From: Paraglaciecola arctica
GTDB taxonomy: Bacteria; Pseudomonadota; Gammaproteobacteria; Enterobacterales; Alteromonadaceae
Assembly (NCBI RefSeq): GCF_018861065.1
Contig: NZ_JAHKQO010000045.1
Span: 267,798 to 331,797 of the forward strand
Direction: 5' to 3'
Length of the DNA stretch: 64,000 nucleotides
Shown here: positions 55,147 to 64,000 of the stretch, piece by piece
How the letters are laid out: every line of letters begins with the position of its first letter
How positions within the stretch are numbered: position 1 is the first letter of the stretch
Translations under genes and position numbers: made by a program
Notes under the pieces: generated by a model
Seen by the model: only the letters and a program-made list of their open reading frames with translations
Told to the model about the DNA's origin: nothing
Database searches by the model: none

Positions 55147-56121
55147 CTCGGAGATTGGTTTAACATCGTGATATTTGGATGAGTAAATAGAAAATTTCAC
55201 GAATGAAACAACTTTAGATAACCAATACTTCTGAAAAAAACCAAATTTCAAAGCTGCTTTCAAGCGTGAATATTTAGAGAGTGTCAAAATTTCACTGTAG
55301 GTTTGTAACTTAACAAAATTACTATTAGCCGAAAAATTATTCTTTGAAATTAACATTGAGAGAGCTCTGGCTTGCAAAATTGTAGTATGAAACGTTGATA
55401 GATTTTTTTGAAAAGATTTAGGCGACATTTTTAAGAAATTTACATTTAACTGAAACGGCTTCGCTCCCAGAACATTATTGCTGTGTTGTCGATATTTTCC
55501 TAAAACTTGATTAACAAAATATAATTCATCTAAGTAGGATGCCATTAACGCTAACCACCAGTCGTGCATCATAGCTTCTTCTGGTACAGGCAGACTCAAT
55601 TCAAGTAACTTTCTATTACAAGCCGACGCACAGCCTGTAACTGTATTTCTGCCAAGTAACCTCGAAAAAGAAGCATCTGAGTCTAACCTGGAGTAATTGA
55701 TAAAAGATGGCGCAATTTGAGACAACTTTTCATCAACGACTTCCAAATCATGATGAACAAGAAACGCATTGTCTTTATCGTGTTTATTTAGCTCACACAC
55801 CATTGTTTCTATTTTATTTGGCAACCAAACATCGTCTTGATCGCAAAAAAAGAAGTAATTTGCTTTCGATTTTAATCCTTCTTTCATCAACACTGCAAAG
55901 TTCGCCATTGCGTTACCTTGCCCTCCCAATTCGTCTTCGACTAAATAGAATCTTGGATCTTCCTTGCAATAACTCTTGATAACTTCCAAGGTATTGTCTT
56001 TTGAATTATCATCTCTTATCAAACAGAGCCAGTTTTTTTCAGACTGATTAATTAAGCTATCTAACTGCTCATTTAAATAAGTGCCACCATTGTATGTGGC
56101 TAAAAGGATACAAATAGTCAA
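55132..56121 (-). CDS. Family 2 glycosyltransferase, rhamnosyltransferase-like
   Basis: 329 residues starting TICILLATYNGGTYLNEQLD. IRDDNSKD is the nucleotide motif, FFCDQDDVWLPNKIE is the metal-site pattern typical of rhamnosyl- and alpha-L-Rha-transferases, and MMHDWWLALMASY follows. The TTG start is supported by GGAGAG seven bases upstream, and no in-frame ATG lies nearby. It is the most 3' gene of the minus-strand group. The nearby complete rfb set fits a rhamnose donor, by inference. Confidence 0.85.
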   Translation of the reverse strand: MTICILLATYNGGTYLNEQLDSLINQSEKNWLCLIRDDNSKDNTLEVIKSYCKEDPRFYLVEDELGGQGNAMANFAVLMKEGLKSKANYFFFCDQDDVWLPNKIETMVCELNKHDKDNAFLVHHDLEVVDEKLSQIAPSFINYSRLDSDASFSRLLGRNTVTGCASACNRKLLELSLPVPEEAMMHDWWLALMASYLDELYFVNQVLGKYRQHSNNVLGAKPFQLNVNFLKMSPKSFQKNLSTFHTTILQARALSMLISKNNFSANSNFVKLQTYSEILTLSKYSRLKAALKFGFFQKYWLSKVVSFVKFSIYSSKYHDVKPISESTKK

Positions 56122-56229
56122 TCAAAGGCTCTCCAATCAAATTAATAATTCAGCTACTTTCACACTGTAGCACCGTCTAAATCCAATTTATCTATACTTT
56201 GCATTGCAAATGCTATCAAGCGTTATAAA

Positions 56230-57546
56230 TTAGCCATGTAGTAGATAACCGTAACCTACTACAAGCAGCAATATCAACAAAGAGGTCAATATTCTCTTAA
56301 AATACTGCCATCTAAAAACTATAACTAGCAATGTAACAGCCACTATACTGCCACAAGAATATCCAAACAACATGCTTAACAAAGTGCTTTCAAAGCCACC
56401 TTTAGTAAAAAAGAATAACACTAATACTGTAGAGATTACTGCCACAGAGTTAACCACTAAACCTAAGTAAAATTTCCCTAGAATATTAAATATTGTTACA
56501 GAAGAAATAATTATGCCTGCAGGGATCAACGCAAACATCAAAACATCTAGATACTTTCCCGCTAAGTGGAAACTATCGCCTAAAACTGTCGTTACAAAAG
56601 CTTCTCCAATAAAGCTTGCCGCAAAGATCGCAAGTGCACCATAACCTAAAGAAAGCCTAAAAAAATAAACTGAATATGTAACTAACTTTTCATTGCCATT
56701 AAGCATTGAACGTCGCAGAGCTGGCCCAGATGCTTGCGATATCGCGGCAAAGACACTTAACAAAATGACAAATGCTTGGACCACAATTGACAAGTTAGCA
56801 ATTTCGCTACTTGTAGCTTCGAAGTATTTGTAAGATATAACAACAATGGGCAACATTATGGCATTGAATACTATAGATGCAGCGACTGGTAAAGCTCTCC
56901 TTATCAGCCTCAGCGATTCGTTTAAATCAAAATGAGGAGTTATATTGCAAAGCTTTATTGTTACAACACGGTATTGAATAAGAGCTTGCATTACCCACAT
57001 AATTGAATGTGACGCGGCAACATAAACTATATTCTCGCTTATATACGCTGTACTAACGCCAATGACTACTTCTATGGGCCTAAAATACTTATCAATATTT
57101 AATTTTTCTTTAGGCCTTTCAAAAGCTATAAACATAGCATCACTCCATTGACAAAGTCCTCTAGCAAATAAGGCAAAAGAAAAAATAACCAATAATTGTG
57201 TAACTCTAATATCACTTTCTTGGTGAAAACCTAAACAAACACATGCAATGCTTAATAGAATTGATGTGATTATTTGAATTCCAAATATTTGCTTTGCCAG
57301 TTGAAAACCAGCTTCCCTATCGACAGCTAACTTTCGTACCAGAAGAGACCCCAGTCCCAGAGTAGTAAAGGGTAAAAATGCCATATACCATGTCTGACCA
57401 TAAGCCAATAGGCCATATAAATCGGCTCCCAAAATTCTCGCAATAAGAACGAGATAAATAGCTCTGGAGAAATGATTCAAGATAAGAGAAGCATAAATAA
57501 AAAACATGTTTCTTAAGATGCTAATGGGAGGCAAACTAATTGGCAT
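56230..57546 (-). CDS. Second oligosaccharide flippase (MOP superfamily)
   Basis: A 438-residue membrane protein with about 12-14 helices. RAIYLVLIARILGADLYGLL near the N-terminus is the 'ariLgpe.yG' pattern of Wzx-type flippases. It differs clearly from the one at 33239, so it is not a recent duplicate. Together with the surrounding glycosyltransferases it could serve a second polymer or glycan made from the rhamnose block. The start has a poor ribosome binding site. Confidence 0.86.
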   Translation of the reverse strand: MPISLPPISILRNMFFIYASLILNHFSRAIYLVLIARILGADLYGLLAYGQTWYMAFLPFTTLGLGSLLVRKLAVDREAGFQLAKQIFGIQIITSILLSIACVCLGFHQESDIRVTQLLVIFSFALFARGLCQWSDAMFIAFERPKEKLNIDKYFRPIEVVIGVSTAYISENIVYVAASHSIMWVMQALIQYRVVTIKLCNITPHFDLNESLRLIRRALPVAASIVFNAIMLPIVVISYKYFEATSSEIANLSIVVQAFVILLSVFAAISQASGPALRRSMLNGNEKLVTYSVYFFRLSLGYGALAIFAASFIGEAFVTTVLGDSFHLAGKYLDVLMFALIPAGIIISSVTIFNILGKFYLGLVVNSVAVISTVLVLFFFTKGGFESTLLSMLFGYSCGSIVAVTLLVIVFRWQYFKRILTSLLILLLVVGYGYLLHG

Positions 57547-57562
57547 TAAAAAACTCGTTTGG

Positions 57563-58396
57563 TTAATATTTTTTATAGGGAGAGATTACAAACTTAAATA
57601 GAAACTTTCGTCCTAACAAATACAGTTTTGCTAATTTGTGACCATAAACATCAACTAATTTAAGGTTCTGACTCAACGCTACAATAGATAGTAACTTTTC
57701 ATTTAATATAGCCGTCAACTTTAATTTTATAAGCGTATCATTGTTCACTTTAGAATCATTTTTGTACCACCCAAGTTGTTTAGTTTTGGGGAAAAACCAT
57801 TTTTCTAAATGTTCAATTAAGTTAGTAGAACATTCTGCGATATGTATTTTACGTGATTTAAAATCTACTTCTAATTTGCTATCTTGAGGGGAGAATTTAC
57901 AAAATTTTCCAATTAATTCTAATTTACTAGCTCGGATCGCAAAAAAGTAGGTCGAGATCCATTTATCCGCGCAATTCTTCTTTACAGAGAACGTTTCTCC
58001 AAAAGAATTAACTTCCCCTGCGAAGTCATATTTTCTAGACATCACTTTTTGAATAGATTTTTTGAATAAATATAAATCTAAAAATGAAAAAATACGGTGA
58101 GCGCAAAAAGTATCGTTTAAAAAAATAAAAGTAGATTCAGAAACGTCAATGTTATGTATTTTAAAATATTCAACACCTTCATCCCATGCTGAAAACTCCC
58201 AAAATACATTACTTCCCTTAATTAAGTTTGTACCTTCACTTACAAATTGACATTCACTATTATTAACAATGAGAATTGAGTGATTTTTATCAATACTCAT
58301 TAACAGCAGTTTCAACTTTTTTAAGCTTTCCTCAAAATAATCTGGGTAATAACAAGCAATAATAGCAACTAAACAGGGTGATTTACTTTGTTCCAT
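57563..58396 (-). CDS. Putative glycosyltransferase-like protein
   Basis: 277 residues with no firm family by eye. The N-terminal VAIIACYYPDYFEESLKKLK and the ILIVNN strand are like GT-A glycosyltransferases. EFSAWDEGVEYFK and FIFLNDTF resemble the 'D.Gwe.g...' and 'NDt' segments of rhamnan-synthesis (RgpF-like) proteins. No DxD is obvious, and LND may serve instead. It sits between the flippase and a GT4 gene with gaps of 16 and 6 bases, so it is surely part of the same operon. Confidence 0.6.
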   Translation of the reverse strand: MEQSKSPCLVAIIACYYPDYFEESLKKLKLLLMSIDKNHSILIVNNSECQFVSEGTNLIKGSNVFWEFSAWDEGVEYFKIHNIDVSESTFIFLNDTFCAHRIFSFLDLYLFKKSIQKVMSRKYDFAGEVNSFGETFSVKKNCADKWISTYFFAIRASKLELIGKFCKFSPQDSKLEVDFKSRKIHIAECSTNLIEHLEKWFFPKTKQLGWYKNDSKVNNDTLIKLKLTAILNEKLLSIVALSQNLKLVDVYGHKLAKLYLLGRKFLFKFVISPYKKY

Positions 58397-58402
58397 TTCT
58401 GA

Positions 58403-59539
58403 TTACTTTCCTTCAATATTGACCCATGTAGCCAACAAAACGTCACAAAATTTTTGCCAGGTAAAAATTTGCGTTAAGTCTCGAGTATTCTTTGCAAAAT
58501 TGGTCGATTCCCTTAATTTTTGAAATTTTTTAATTGCCTCAACGATCTCTATACTTCCTTGTCCTCTAGCAATTATCCCAGTATTTCCGTCTTTCACCAC
58601 TTCATGAAAGGCTGGTAAGTTGGAGCATATAACAGGTGTGGAAAAATGATAAGCAAGAGGGATGACTCCTGTTCCTGTCATGCTGCGGTAAGGCAAAACT
58701 ACCGCATCAGCGCGGGTAAAATAATTAGCAGCGTCTTCATCTGAGGCATACTGAACAACTGTTTCGATCTTATTTGTTAGATTTAACACTGAAATTTGCT
58801 TTTGATATTTATCCCAACTACCCCAGCACTCACCCACAATAGTCAACTTAAAATCAATATCTGTAAGCTCAGCCACTGCGTTAATTAAAATGTCTAAGCC
58901 TTTGTAATCGCGAATAATGCCAAAAAAAAGTAACTCTAACTGTGCTCTTCTTTCTAATATTTGACTAGGTTGTGGATATTGGTCGAAAATCGGATGAGGG
59001 CTAATTGCCACATCTGCATCTGATAACTCCTGTTTAATTTCATTGGCAAGAGATTGATTATGGACCAAAAATTTTTTACTTTTAGTGAGTTGATAACGCA
59101 TTAACGCATTTTTGATCCCACCCGCTTCGTGATCAAAAGCATTGTGCACTATGGTGATAACCTCAACCCCCCGTTTTTGACACTGCATAGCAATATAACC
59201 TAGGCAAGGTGCTACAAAAAAGGTCCAAGCTGGAATAATTACCAAGTCTATATCCTTGGATTCAATACTACTAATTACAGCTCCCCAACTAAGAGGGTTA
59301 ATAGTATCAAGGGTAAACTGACAATTTAAAGCTTCTGGCGCTGTGCTAGCACTGTCTTTATCGTCAGTTCCTGGAAATAACAGCGCAGGATATAGGCGTT
59401 TAAATGAGTATACAGATAACTCAATATTACTACGCTTATTAAGCTCTAATGCTACTTGGGTTGAATGTTTTGCTACGCCGCTACGAAAGGGCTCAATTGG
59501 CGCAATCATAGCCACCCGCAAAGGCCTTTTAAATGCCAC
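58403..59539 (-). CDS. Family 4 glycosyltransferase
   Basis: 378 residues in a GT-B fold. RVAMIAPIEPFRSGVAKHST at the N-terminus, IVHNAFDHEAGG in the middle, and a C-terminal donor site with LFFGIIRDYKGLD and VVLPYRSMTGTGVIPLAYHF. The last motif lacks the usual second glutamate and resembles the mannosyl/GDP-sugar subgroup of GT4. GTG start with AAAGGA six bases before it. Only two bases separate it from the DPM-like gene. Confidence 0.85.
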   Translation of the reverse strand: MAFKRPLRVAMIAPIEPFRSGVAKHSTQVALELNKRSNIELSVYSFKRLYPALLFPGTDDKDSASTAPEALNCQFTLDTINPLSWGAVISSIESKDIDLVIIPAWTFFVAPCLGYIAMQCQKRGVEVITIVHNAFDHEAGGIKNALMRYQLTKSKKFLVHNQSLANEIKQELSDADVAISPHPIFDQYPQPSQILERRAQLELLFFGIIRDYKGLDILINAVAELTDIDFKLTIVGECWGSWDKYQKQISVLNLTNKIETVVQYASDEDAANYFTRADAVVLPYRSMTGTGVIPLAYHFSTPVICSNLPAFHEVVKDGNTGIIARGQGSIEIVEAIKKFQKLRESTNFAKNTRDLTQIFTWQKFCDVLLATWVNIEGK

Positions 59540-59541
59540 AG

Positions 59542-60525
59542 CTAATCCTTTAAATTATGCTCTTTTTTAATTTGTTGGGTATCGTTTAATTCTAATTCTA
59601 TTCTTCGCACCTTTTCTAACGTCTGTTCGATAAGTTGACGGTTAAAATTCATTAAGTCTGCCAACAAAGCAATTAAAAAAGAAATAAAGCCTAAAATCGT
59701 CAATACTCCGCCTAATACCAAAGATTGCAAATGTCCATCACCATCGCCTGTGAAATAAAAGAATAAAAATCGAATAATAGGGATTGCACCTAAAATAGAT
59801 AGTGTTAACCCAATAAAAAAGAACACTTTAAGAGGCTGATACATCGCGTACATGCGAACAATAGTAGTGAGCTGGCGTTCGATAAATTTAGGGATACTAC
59901 TGAAAAGGCGTGATTCGCGGGTTTTTGCATTAGTTTCAACGGGCACTGAGGTAACGGCCATATGTTTTTTGCCAGCTTGAATAAGCGCCTCAATTGTATA
60001 ACTAAAAGGCGAGACAATATTCAATTGTAATGCGGCATCACGACTGTAGGCTCTAAAACCACTTACAGCATCAGGCACTTGCACACCTGAGAGGGTTTTA
60101 ACGACATAACTACCCAGTCGTTGTAAAAACTTTTTGAACGGTGAAAAGTGCGCAACTTTGGCAGTGTTTCTGTCGCCTACTACCACATCAGCTTTACCAT
60201 CTAGTATTGGTTGAATTAACTTTGGGATGTCCCATCCGGCATATTGGTTGTCGCCATCGGTATTCACAATAATATCAGCGCCCAATTTTAAACATTCATT
60301 TAAACCTGTTCTGAAGGTTCGCGCTAAACCTCTATTGTTTTTGTTAATAACGATGTGGTGCACACCTAGCGCTTTTGCCACCTCCATAGTTTTATCGGTA
60401 GAGCCGTCATCAATTATCATAATTTCAACTACATCAACGCCGTCGATTTGTTTGGGAATATCGTTGAAAGTTACGGGTAACGTTTCTTCTTCGTTATAAC
60501 AGGGGATTTGGACAATTAACTTCAT
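59542..60525 (-). CDS. Family 2 glycosyltransferase, polyprenyl-phosphate sugar synthase-like
   Basis: 327 residues. The GT-A domain has QIPCYNEEETLP, IDDGSTDKT (38-46) and VNTDGDNQY (87-95) with the DxD. A C-terminal pair of membrane helices lies at about 232-260 and 268-296, and the tail is a charged helix. This is the architecture of DPM1/GtrB-like enzymes that make polyprenyl-phosphate sugars for periplasmic GT-C transferases. It is first in the minus-strand operon. The membrane protein at 37630 is a possible partner. Confidence 0.88.
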   Translation of the reverse strand: MKLIVQIPCYNEEETLPVTFNDIPKQIDGVDVVEIMIIDDGSTDKTMEVAKALGVHHIVINKNNRGLARTFRTGLNECLKLGADIIVNTDGDNQYAGWDIPKLIQPILDGKADVVVGDRNTAKVAHFSPFKKFLQRLGSYVVKTLSGVQVPDAVSGFRAYSRDAALQLNIVSPFSYTIEALIQAGKKHMAVTSVPVETNAKTRESRLFSSIPKFIERQLTTIVRMYAMYQPLKVFFFIGLTLSILGAIPIIRFLFFYFTGDGDGHLQSLVLGGVLTILGFISFLIALLADLMNFNRQLIEQTLEKVRRIELELNDTQQIKKEHNLKD

Positions 60526-60724
60526 TGGGATTTCTTAACTCGCTCGGTGAATGCAATTGTAATCTAGTTTTAGGTTATCAACAGTTAAAAGACTCAGTAG
60601 TCTGAATTGACAAGTATTGCATTGATAAACTTAAAGTTCTAGGCTTTGTGATTGCAAACTAGGGCTTTAGGCAGACTAACTCAATACATTAAAATCGCAA
60701 CCATTCTAATAAGTGAATTCTATT

Positions 60725-60738
60725 AAATCCCCCTATTG
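60725..60738. repeat. 14-base direct repeat flanking the lipoprotein gene (partner at 62204-62217)
   Basis: AAATCCCCCTATTG occurs here, across the stop codon of the lipoprotein gene, and again at 62204-62217 upstream of its start, in the same orientation. It may be a footprint of insertion by short-homology recombination. A chance match of this length is possible in 64 kb. Confidence 0.35.
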
Positions 60739-62070
60739 CTTTGCGGCGAGTTTGGCGAGTTTATAACTAATAATTAATGGAGGCCTATCATAATCACCGG
60801 TTTGCCCCGCGCCTTCTATTGATAAATAGAGAATGTTGTTTTGATCATCATAGGTGCCCCCTGAGACTGGACGCGCGCCCCCTTTATCATAAGGATGACT
60901 CCATTTACCGTAACTGATGGGCTGCACTAACCAAGGCTCATCGGCAGCAAGCATTTCATTTACATCGAACAACCAAAAATAGTTATAAACATCATCACTA
61001 TCAAATGGGCACGGACCACCGCATAAATTCCCATTGTTTTGGGTTATTTTGTACCCAATACCGCTGTGTAAACCAGAATGCTGACCAACAGCTAAAAAAT
61101 AACTTGTACCAGGAATAATGAAACCAAACTTAGCCTTTGTTGTTGGCCCCCAAATCGGAGAAATATCTAACGTATAAAGATCTGATCCCTCAACCAATTG
61201 TTTATCTTCGGCAAAAGGAAAAACCATCAATTCATCCGTATCGATTGTTCTATTTACTGATAAAACTGAATCAATGGCTTGTTCTGGATCAAAACGATAC
61301 AAACTGGGCCCTTGGGAGTATCTTGAGACAATTGAGTAGTTAGTCGCCCAGCCAACTAAATATTCAGAACCCACTTGTTCGGTAAGTTCATTTGGCACTT
61401 TAAACATATACCCCGCTGCTTTTGCCTTTCCCTCTAATTGCAACATACCTTTGTAGCTAGATGAGCTAACGTCTAATGCATTTGAAAAAACTTGTAAATT
61501 ATCAGCGTTACTGCCAGATGCGTCGTACCAAACCTCAGAACTCACTAACAAATTTTGGTCATGGTATAAAATCCCATTGATTTTGTTATTAGTATTGCCA
61601 ATCTCCTTTTTGTTTAAAATTTGCACATAGTCTTGTAACACTGCAGCTGCTGGAATATTTGCAGCTTGTGTTTCAAATGAAAAATGTGAAGGTACTTCAA
61701 ATTCAGCTATAGCGTTATGATAAGCATGTCCAGCCATGAATATACTATTGTTGTCGGGATTAAAACCAAGTGTACCAACTGCATAATTTGAATTGGATTG
61801 CCCTTCTGCAACCACTCTAAATGCACCTAGATATTCAATATCTAATGTGGCCTGCAAGCCCAAAGGTAGATTAATGTCGCTAGGTACTGACTGGCGAATA
61901 TCTTCAGCAATATCCTCTTCAAACAGAACTTGAATGTCCTCATTGAGTGTTTCGATTGCTGTTGGAATATCTACTAATTTGTTAGATGTAGACCCTCCAT
62001 CACTTGAGCCACACGCAAGCAATGATAAGCCTAATCCTGCATATAACACTAATTCTTGAAAAGGTTTCAT
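60733..62070 (-). CDS. Lipoprotein of unknown function, paralogue of the secreted protein at 36301
   Basis: About 445 residues with a lipoprotein signal: LGLSLLACGSSDGG, with the lipidated cysteine in LLAC. A linker of about 60 residues follows, then a domain starting at YLGAFRVV. It carries the conserved SGIGYK, NGNLCGGPCPFD, YNYFWLFDVNE and PISYGKW segments also present in the gene at 36301 (there PISYGKL). ATG 62070, nine bases after AGGA, is preferred to GTG 62076. The fold is probably a beta-propeller. Function unknown. Presence of the family at both ends of the cluster links it to the polymer. Confidence 0.72.
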   Translation of the reverse strand: MKPFQELVLYAGLGLSLLACGSSDGGSTSNKLVDIPTAIETLNEDIQVLFEEDIAEDIRQSVPSDINLPLGLQATLDIEYLGAFRVVAEGQSNSNYAVGTLGFNPDNNSIFMAGHAYHNAIAEFEVPSHFSFETQAANIPAAAVLQDYVQILNKKEIGNTNNKINGILYHDQNLLVSSEVWYDASGSNADNLQVFSNALDVSSSSYKGMLQLEGKAKAAGYMFKVPNELTEQVGSEYLVGWATNYSIVSRYSQGPSLYRFDPEQAIDSVLSVNRTIDTDELMVFPFAEDKQLVEGSDLYTLDISPIWGPTTKAKFGFIIPGTSYFLAVGQHSGLHSGIGYKITQNNGNLCGGPCPFDSDDVYNYFWLFDVNEMLAADEPWLVQPISYGKWSHPYDKGGARPVSGGTYDDQNNILYLSIEGAGQTGDYDRPPLIISYKLAKLAAKQ

Positions 62071-62314
62071 AACCACACATCCTGAATGACTGTTTATAAC
62101 CCAACAACTTATTAGCTACATGTCGAATCAAAGGTATTTTATAAGATAAAGTGTTCAGGGATTTTAGTCTTTTCGCGTACTTGAGTCAAAAACAGTCGGT
62201 TAAAAATCCCCCTATTGAATTCGGTATTGTTATTACTGTACCGAGATATAAAAATCCGATATGTTATGATTCTATTTTTTTATATTTAGATCAGGGGCTT
62301 GGGTCACTAATACT

Positions 62315-63529
62315 GTGAAAATACTGATACTTTCTCACCGGGTACCTTTCCCTCCAAATAAGGGTGAAAAAATTCGCACTTTTCACCAAATCCAGCATTT
62401 GAGTGAACTTGGTCACCAGATTCATCTGTTTTCACCCTTTGAAGATCCAGCAGAATTAGCGTATTTTGCAGCTTTAGGTGAATATTTATGCCAATCGGTT
62501 ACTGCAACGCCTCTTAAAAATAAGGCGATTCGTTTGCTAACAGGGCTTATCAAAGGTCAATCCATGAGTGTGGCCAATTTTTATGATAAATCCTTGCAAC
62601 AAAAGTTTGATCAGTTTTTATCAGACAAAAGTGTGGATGCTATCATATGTAGTGCCTCCTCAATGGCTGAATACGTTTTTAAAAGTGCGGTACTTAATAC
62701 GCTAGACGCTAAGCCCTTGCTGATCATGGATTTTATGGATGTGGACTCTGATAAGTGGGGGCAATACCAGCAAAGTAGCAGATTCCCTATGAGTTGGGTG
62801 TACGCCAGAGAACAAAAGCTTTTAGCTCATTACGAAAGACAAATAGTTAAAGAATTTGATGCTTGCTATTTAATTGCTCAAGCAGAAGTCACACTATTTA
62901 ATCAAAAAGTGATAAAAAGCGACAAAATCCACGTTATGGGAAATGGTCTCGACACTTCGACCTTTTACCCACCTAAAGTGAAACAGCCTAACCCTGACCC
63001 AGTATTTCTATTTACAGGTGTTATGGATTACAAACCCAACGAAGATGCCGTTATTTGGTTTGTAAACAGCTGTTGGCCATCAATCATCGGTGAACACCCT
63101 AATGCAAGATTTATCATTGCAGGCATGAACCCTAGCGCTGACATTAAACAACTTGCACAAGATAAAGGTATTGAGGTCACTGGCTTTGTAGAAGACATTC
63201 TGCCCTATTACCACCAAGCTGACATTTTTGTCGCACCTTTCAGATTAGCCCGAGGGGTACAGAACAAAGTATTACAGGCCTTTGCTTGTGCCTTACCTGT
63301 TATATCTACGCCGATGGGGGCAGAAGGCATTTTGTGTCAAACCGGCAAAGACATTTTAATAGCCACCACCCCAGAAGAGTTTGTTACGCAGGCAAATCAG
63401 CTTGTTGCACAACCTGAACTTGCCCAATCTATCGGTCAAAGTGCTTTGCAACTGATTCAATCTCATTATTCTTGGCAAGGTCAATTACAGCCATTAGTTA
63501 ACTTGCTTGGCACAAAGGATAAGCAATGA
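62315..63529 (+). CDS. Sugar transferase, PEP-CTERM/EpsH1-associated (Stp1 type)
   Basis: A 404-residue GT-B protein. LILSHRVPFPPNKGEKIRTF at the N-terminus and DFMDVDSDKWGQYQ in the middle are close to the exosortase-linked Stp1 family. The C-terminal GT4 domain has FLFTGVMDYKPNEDAV and FVAPFRLARGVQNKVLQAFA. GTG start. It is divergent from the lipoprotein gene across a 238-base gap, and its stop overlaps the next ATG. It marks the likely start of the exosortase-core part of the locus to the right. Confidence 0.88.
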   Translation: MKILILSHRVPFPPNKGEKIRTFHQIQHLSELGHQIHLFSPFEDPAELAYFAALGEYLCQSVTATPLKNKAIRLLTGLIKGQSMSVANFYDKSLQQKFDQFLSDKSVDAIICSASSMAEYVFKSAVLNTLDAKPLLIMDFMDVDSDKWGQYQQSSRFPMSWVYAREQKLLAHYERQIVKEFDACYLIAQAEVTLFNQKVIKSDKIHVMGNGLDTSTFYPPKVKQPNPDPVFLFTGVMDYKPNEDAVIWFVNSCWPSIIGEHPNARFIIAGMNPSADIKQLAQDKGIEVTGFVEDILPYYHQADIFVAPFRLARGVQNKVLQAFACALPVISTPMGAEGILCQTGKDILIATTPEEFVTQANQLVAQPELAQSIGQSALQLIQSHYSWQGQLQPLVNLLGTKDKQ

Positions 63530-64000
63530 AAAAAGTCATAAAACGGCTACTATTTATTTTATGCGCGCTACTTATGGCGCCCATAACCATAGTGTATTTT
63601 GTGTTTGCTTCAATGCTAATAAAAGATGCGGTGCTCAGCAGTTATAGTCAGTTGTTAAGTTTAATGCCGGGTAAATTAGGTGTGTATCTACGGGCTGGTT
63701 TTTATCGATTTGTGTTAACTCATTGCAGTCCTGATGCGGTGATTTCTTTTTTGGTGCTATTTTCACAAGCAGACACTGAAATAGCAGAAGGCGTCTACCT
63801 AGGAGCCCAATGCAATATTGGCCGCTGTACTATAGGTAAAAATACCCTGTTAGGCAGTGGTGTAAATGTAATGAGTGGCAAAGGTCAGCATAATTTTGAC
63901 GATCTAGAGCAACCCATAAAAGACCAAGGTGGTCATTTTGAAAAAATTTCCATTGGCGAAAACTGCTGGTTAGGAAATGGTGCCATGATCATGGCTAATA
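63526..64000 (+). CDS. Hexapeptide-repeat acyltransferase, 5' part (cut by window edge)
   Basis: 158 codons are open up to the end of the window. The N-terminus MKKVIKRLLFILCALLMAP is hydrophobic, and a second hydrophobic segment follows. From about residue 90 there are hexapeptide repeats (IAEGVYLGAQCNIG, IGKNTLLGSG), then SGKGQHNFDD and IGENCWLGNGAMIMAN. The arrangement and the SG-x-GQH motif match the protein at 44680, so the two are paralogues. ATGA overlap with the Stp1-type gene indicates coupling. It probably O-acetylates the exopolysaccharide. Confidence 0.85.
   Translation, partial: MKKVIKRLLFILCALLMAPITIVYFVFASMLIKDAVLSSYSQLLSLMPGKLGVYLRAGFYRFVLTHCSPDAVISFLVLFSQADTEIAEGVYLGAQCNIGRCTIGKNTLLGSGVNVMSGKGQHNFDDLEQPIKDQGGHFEKISIGENCWLGNGAMIMAN

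Overview
The window reads as chromosome of a marine gammaproteobacterium of the Alteromonadales (Glaciecola/Paraglaciecola-like). This is inferred from the AT-rich composition, the 720-residue malate synthase G and long-form isocitrate lyase set around a LysR gene, and a full PEP-CTERM/exosortase-type gene complement. No taxonomic search was possible. No rRNA, tRNA, CRISPR, transposase or phage gene was seen.

Layout. (1) 1-4686: glyoxylate shunt, with the 3' part of aceA, a LysR regulator and glcB. (2) 4977-8986, minus strand: an operon of a Tat-exported protein, a PqqD-like protein, an HprK-related kinase and a nucleotidyltransferase (the 'HPr-rel-A' type set), preceded by a secreted trypsin-like protease. 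(3) 9087-14672, plus strand: a UDP-glucuronate epimerase-like SDR, a DUF218 membrane protein, then a tight run of patatin-like lipase, LuxI-like exosortase-associated acyltransferase, ThiF-like E1 enzyme and nitroreductase-like protein. (4) 14907-19757, minus strand: two tandemly duplicated PEP-CTERM surface proteins, each with its own terminator, and the large TPR lipoprotein PrsT. (5) 20000-46360, plus strand: a long exopolysaccharide cluster with GNAT/FemAB proteins, a polysaccharide-lyase-like protein, many glycosyltransferases, a deacetylase, an AsnB-type amidotransferase, a sulfotransferase, a Wzx-like flippase, a Wzy/ligase-like protein, an acyltransferase with SGNH domain, and a small ACP/SDR/ligase/acyltransferase cassette. 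(6) 46818-60525: a second sugar block with a pyruvyltransferase, complete dTDP-rhamnose genes (rfbBDAC), a second sulfotransferase-like protein, a cupin/oxidoreductase/glycosyltransferase trio, and a minus-strand group of glycosyltransferases with a second flippase. (7) 60733-64000: a lipoprotein that is a paralogue of the secreted protein at 36301, then the Stp1-type sugar transferase and a truncated hexapeptide acyltransferase at the edge.

How they fit. The genes outline assembly of an acidic, sulfated, pyruvylated and acylated exopolysaccharide together with PEP-CTERM proteins that are sorted with it. The exosortase, the initiating sugar-phosphate transferase and the chain-length proteins are absent and presumably lie beyond the right edge. 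The most interesting regulatory signal is a shared control module: both PEP-CTERM genes and the Tat/PqqD/kinase/nucleotidyltransferase operon have a sigma-54 -24/-12 promoter, and 51-64 bases upstream of it a nearly identical 19-base element (TGTAAA-N8-GACACT). This places the poorly understood HPr-rel-A operon in the same regulon as the PEP-CTERM proteins.
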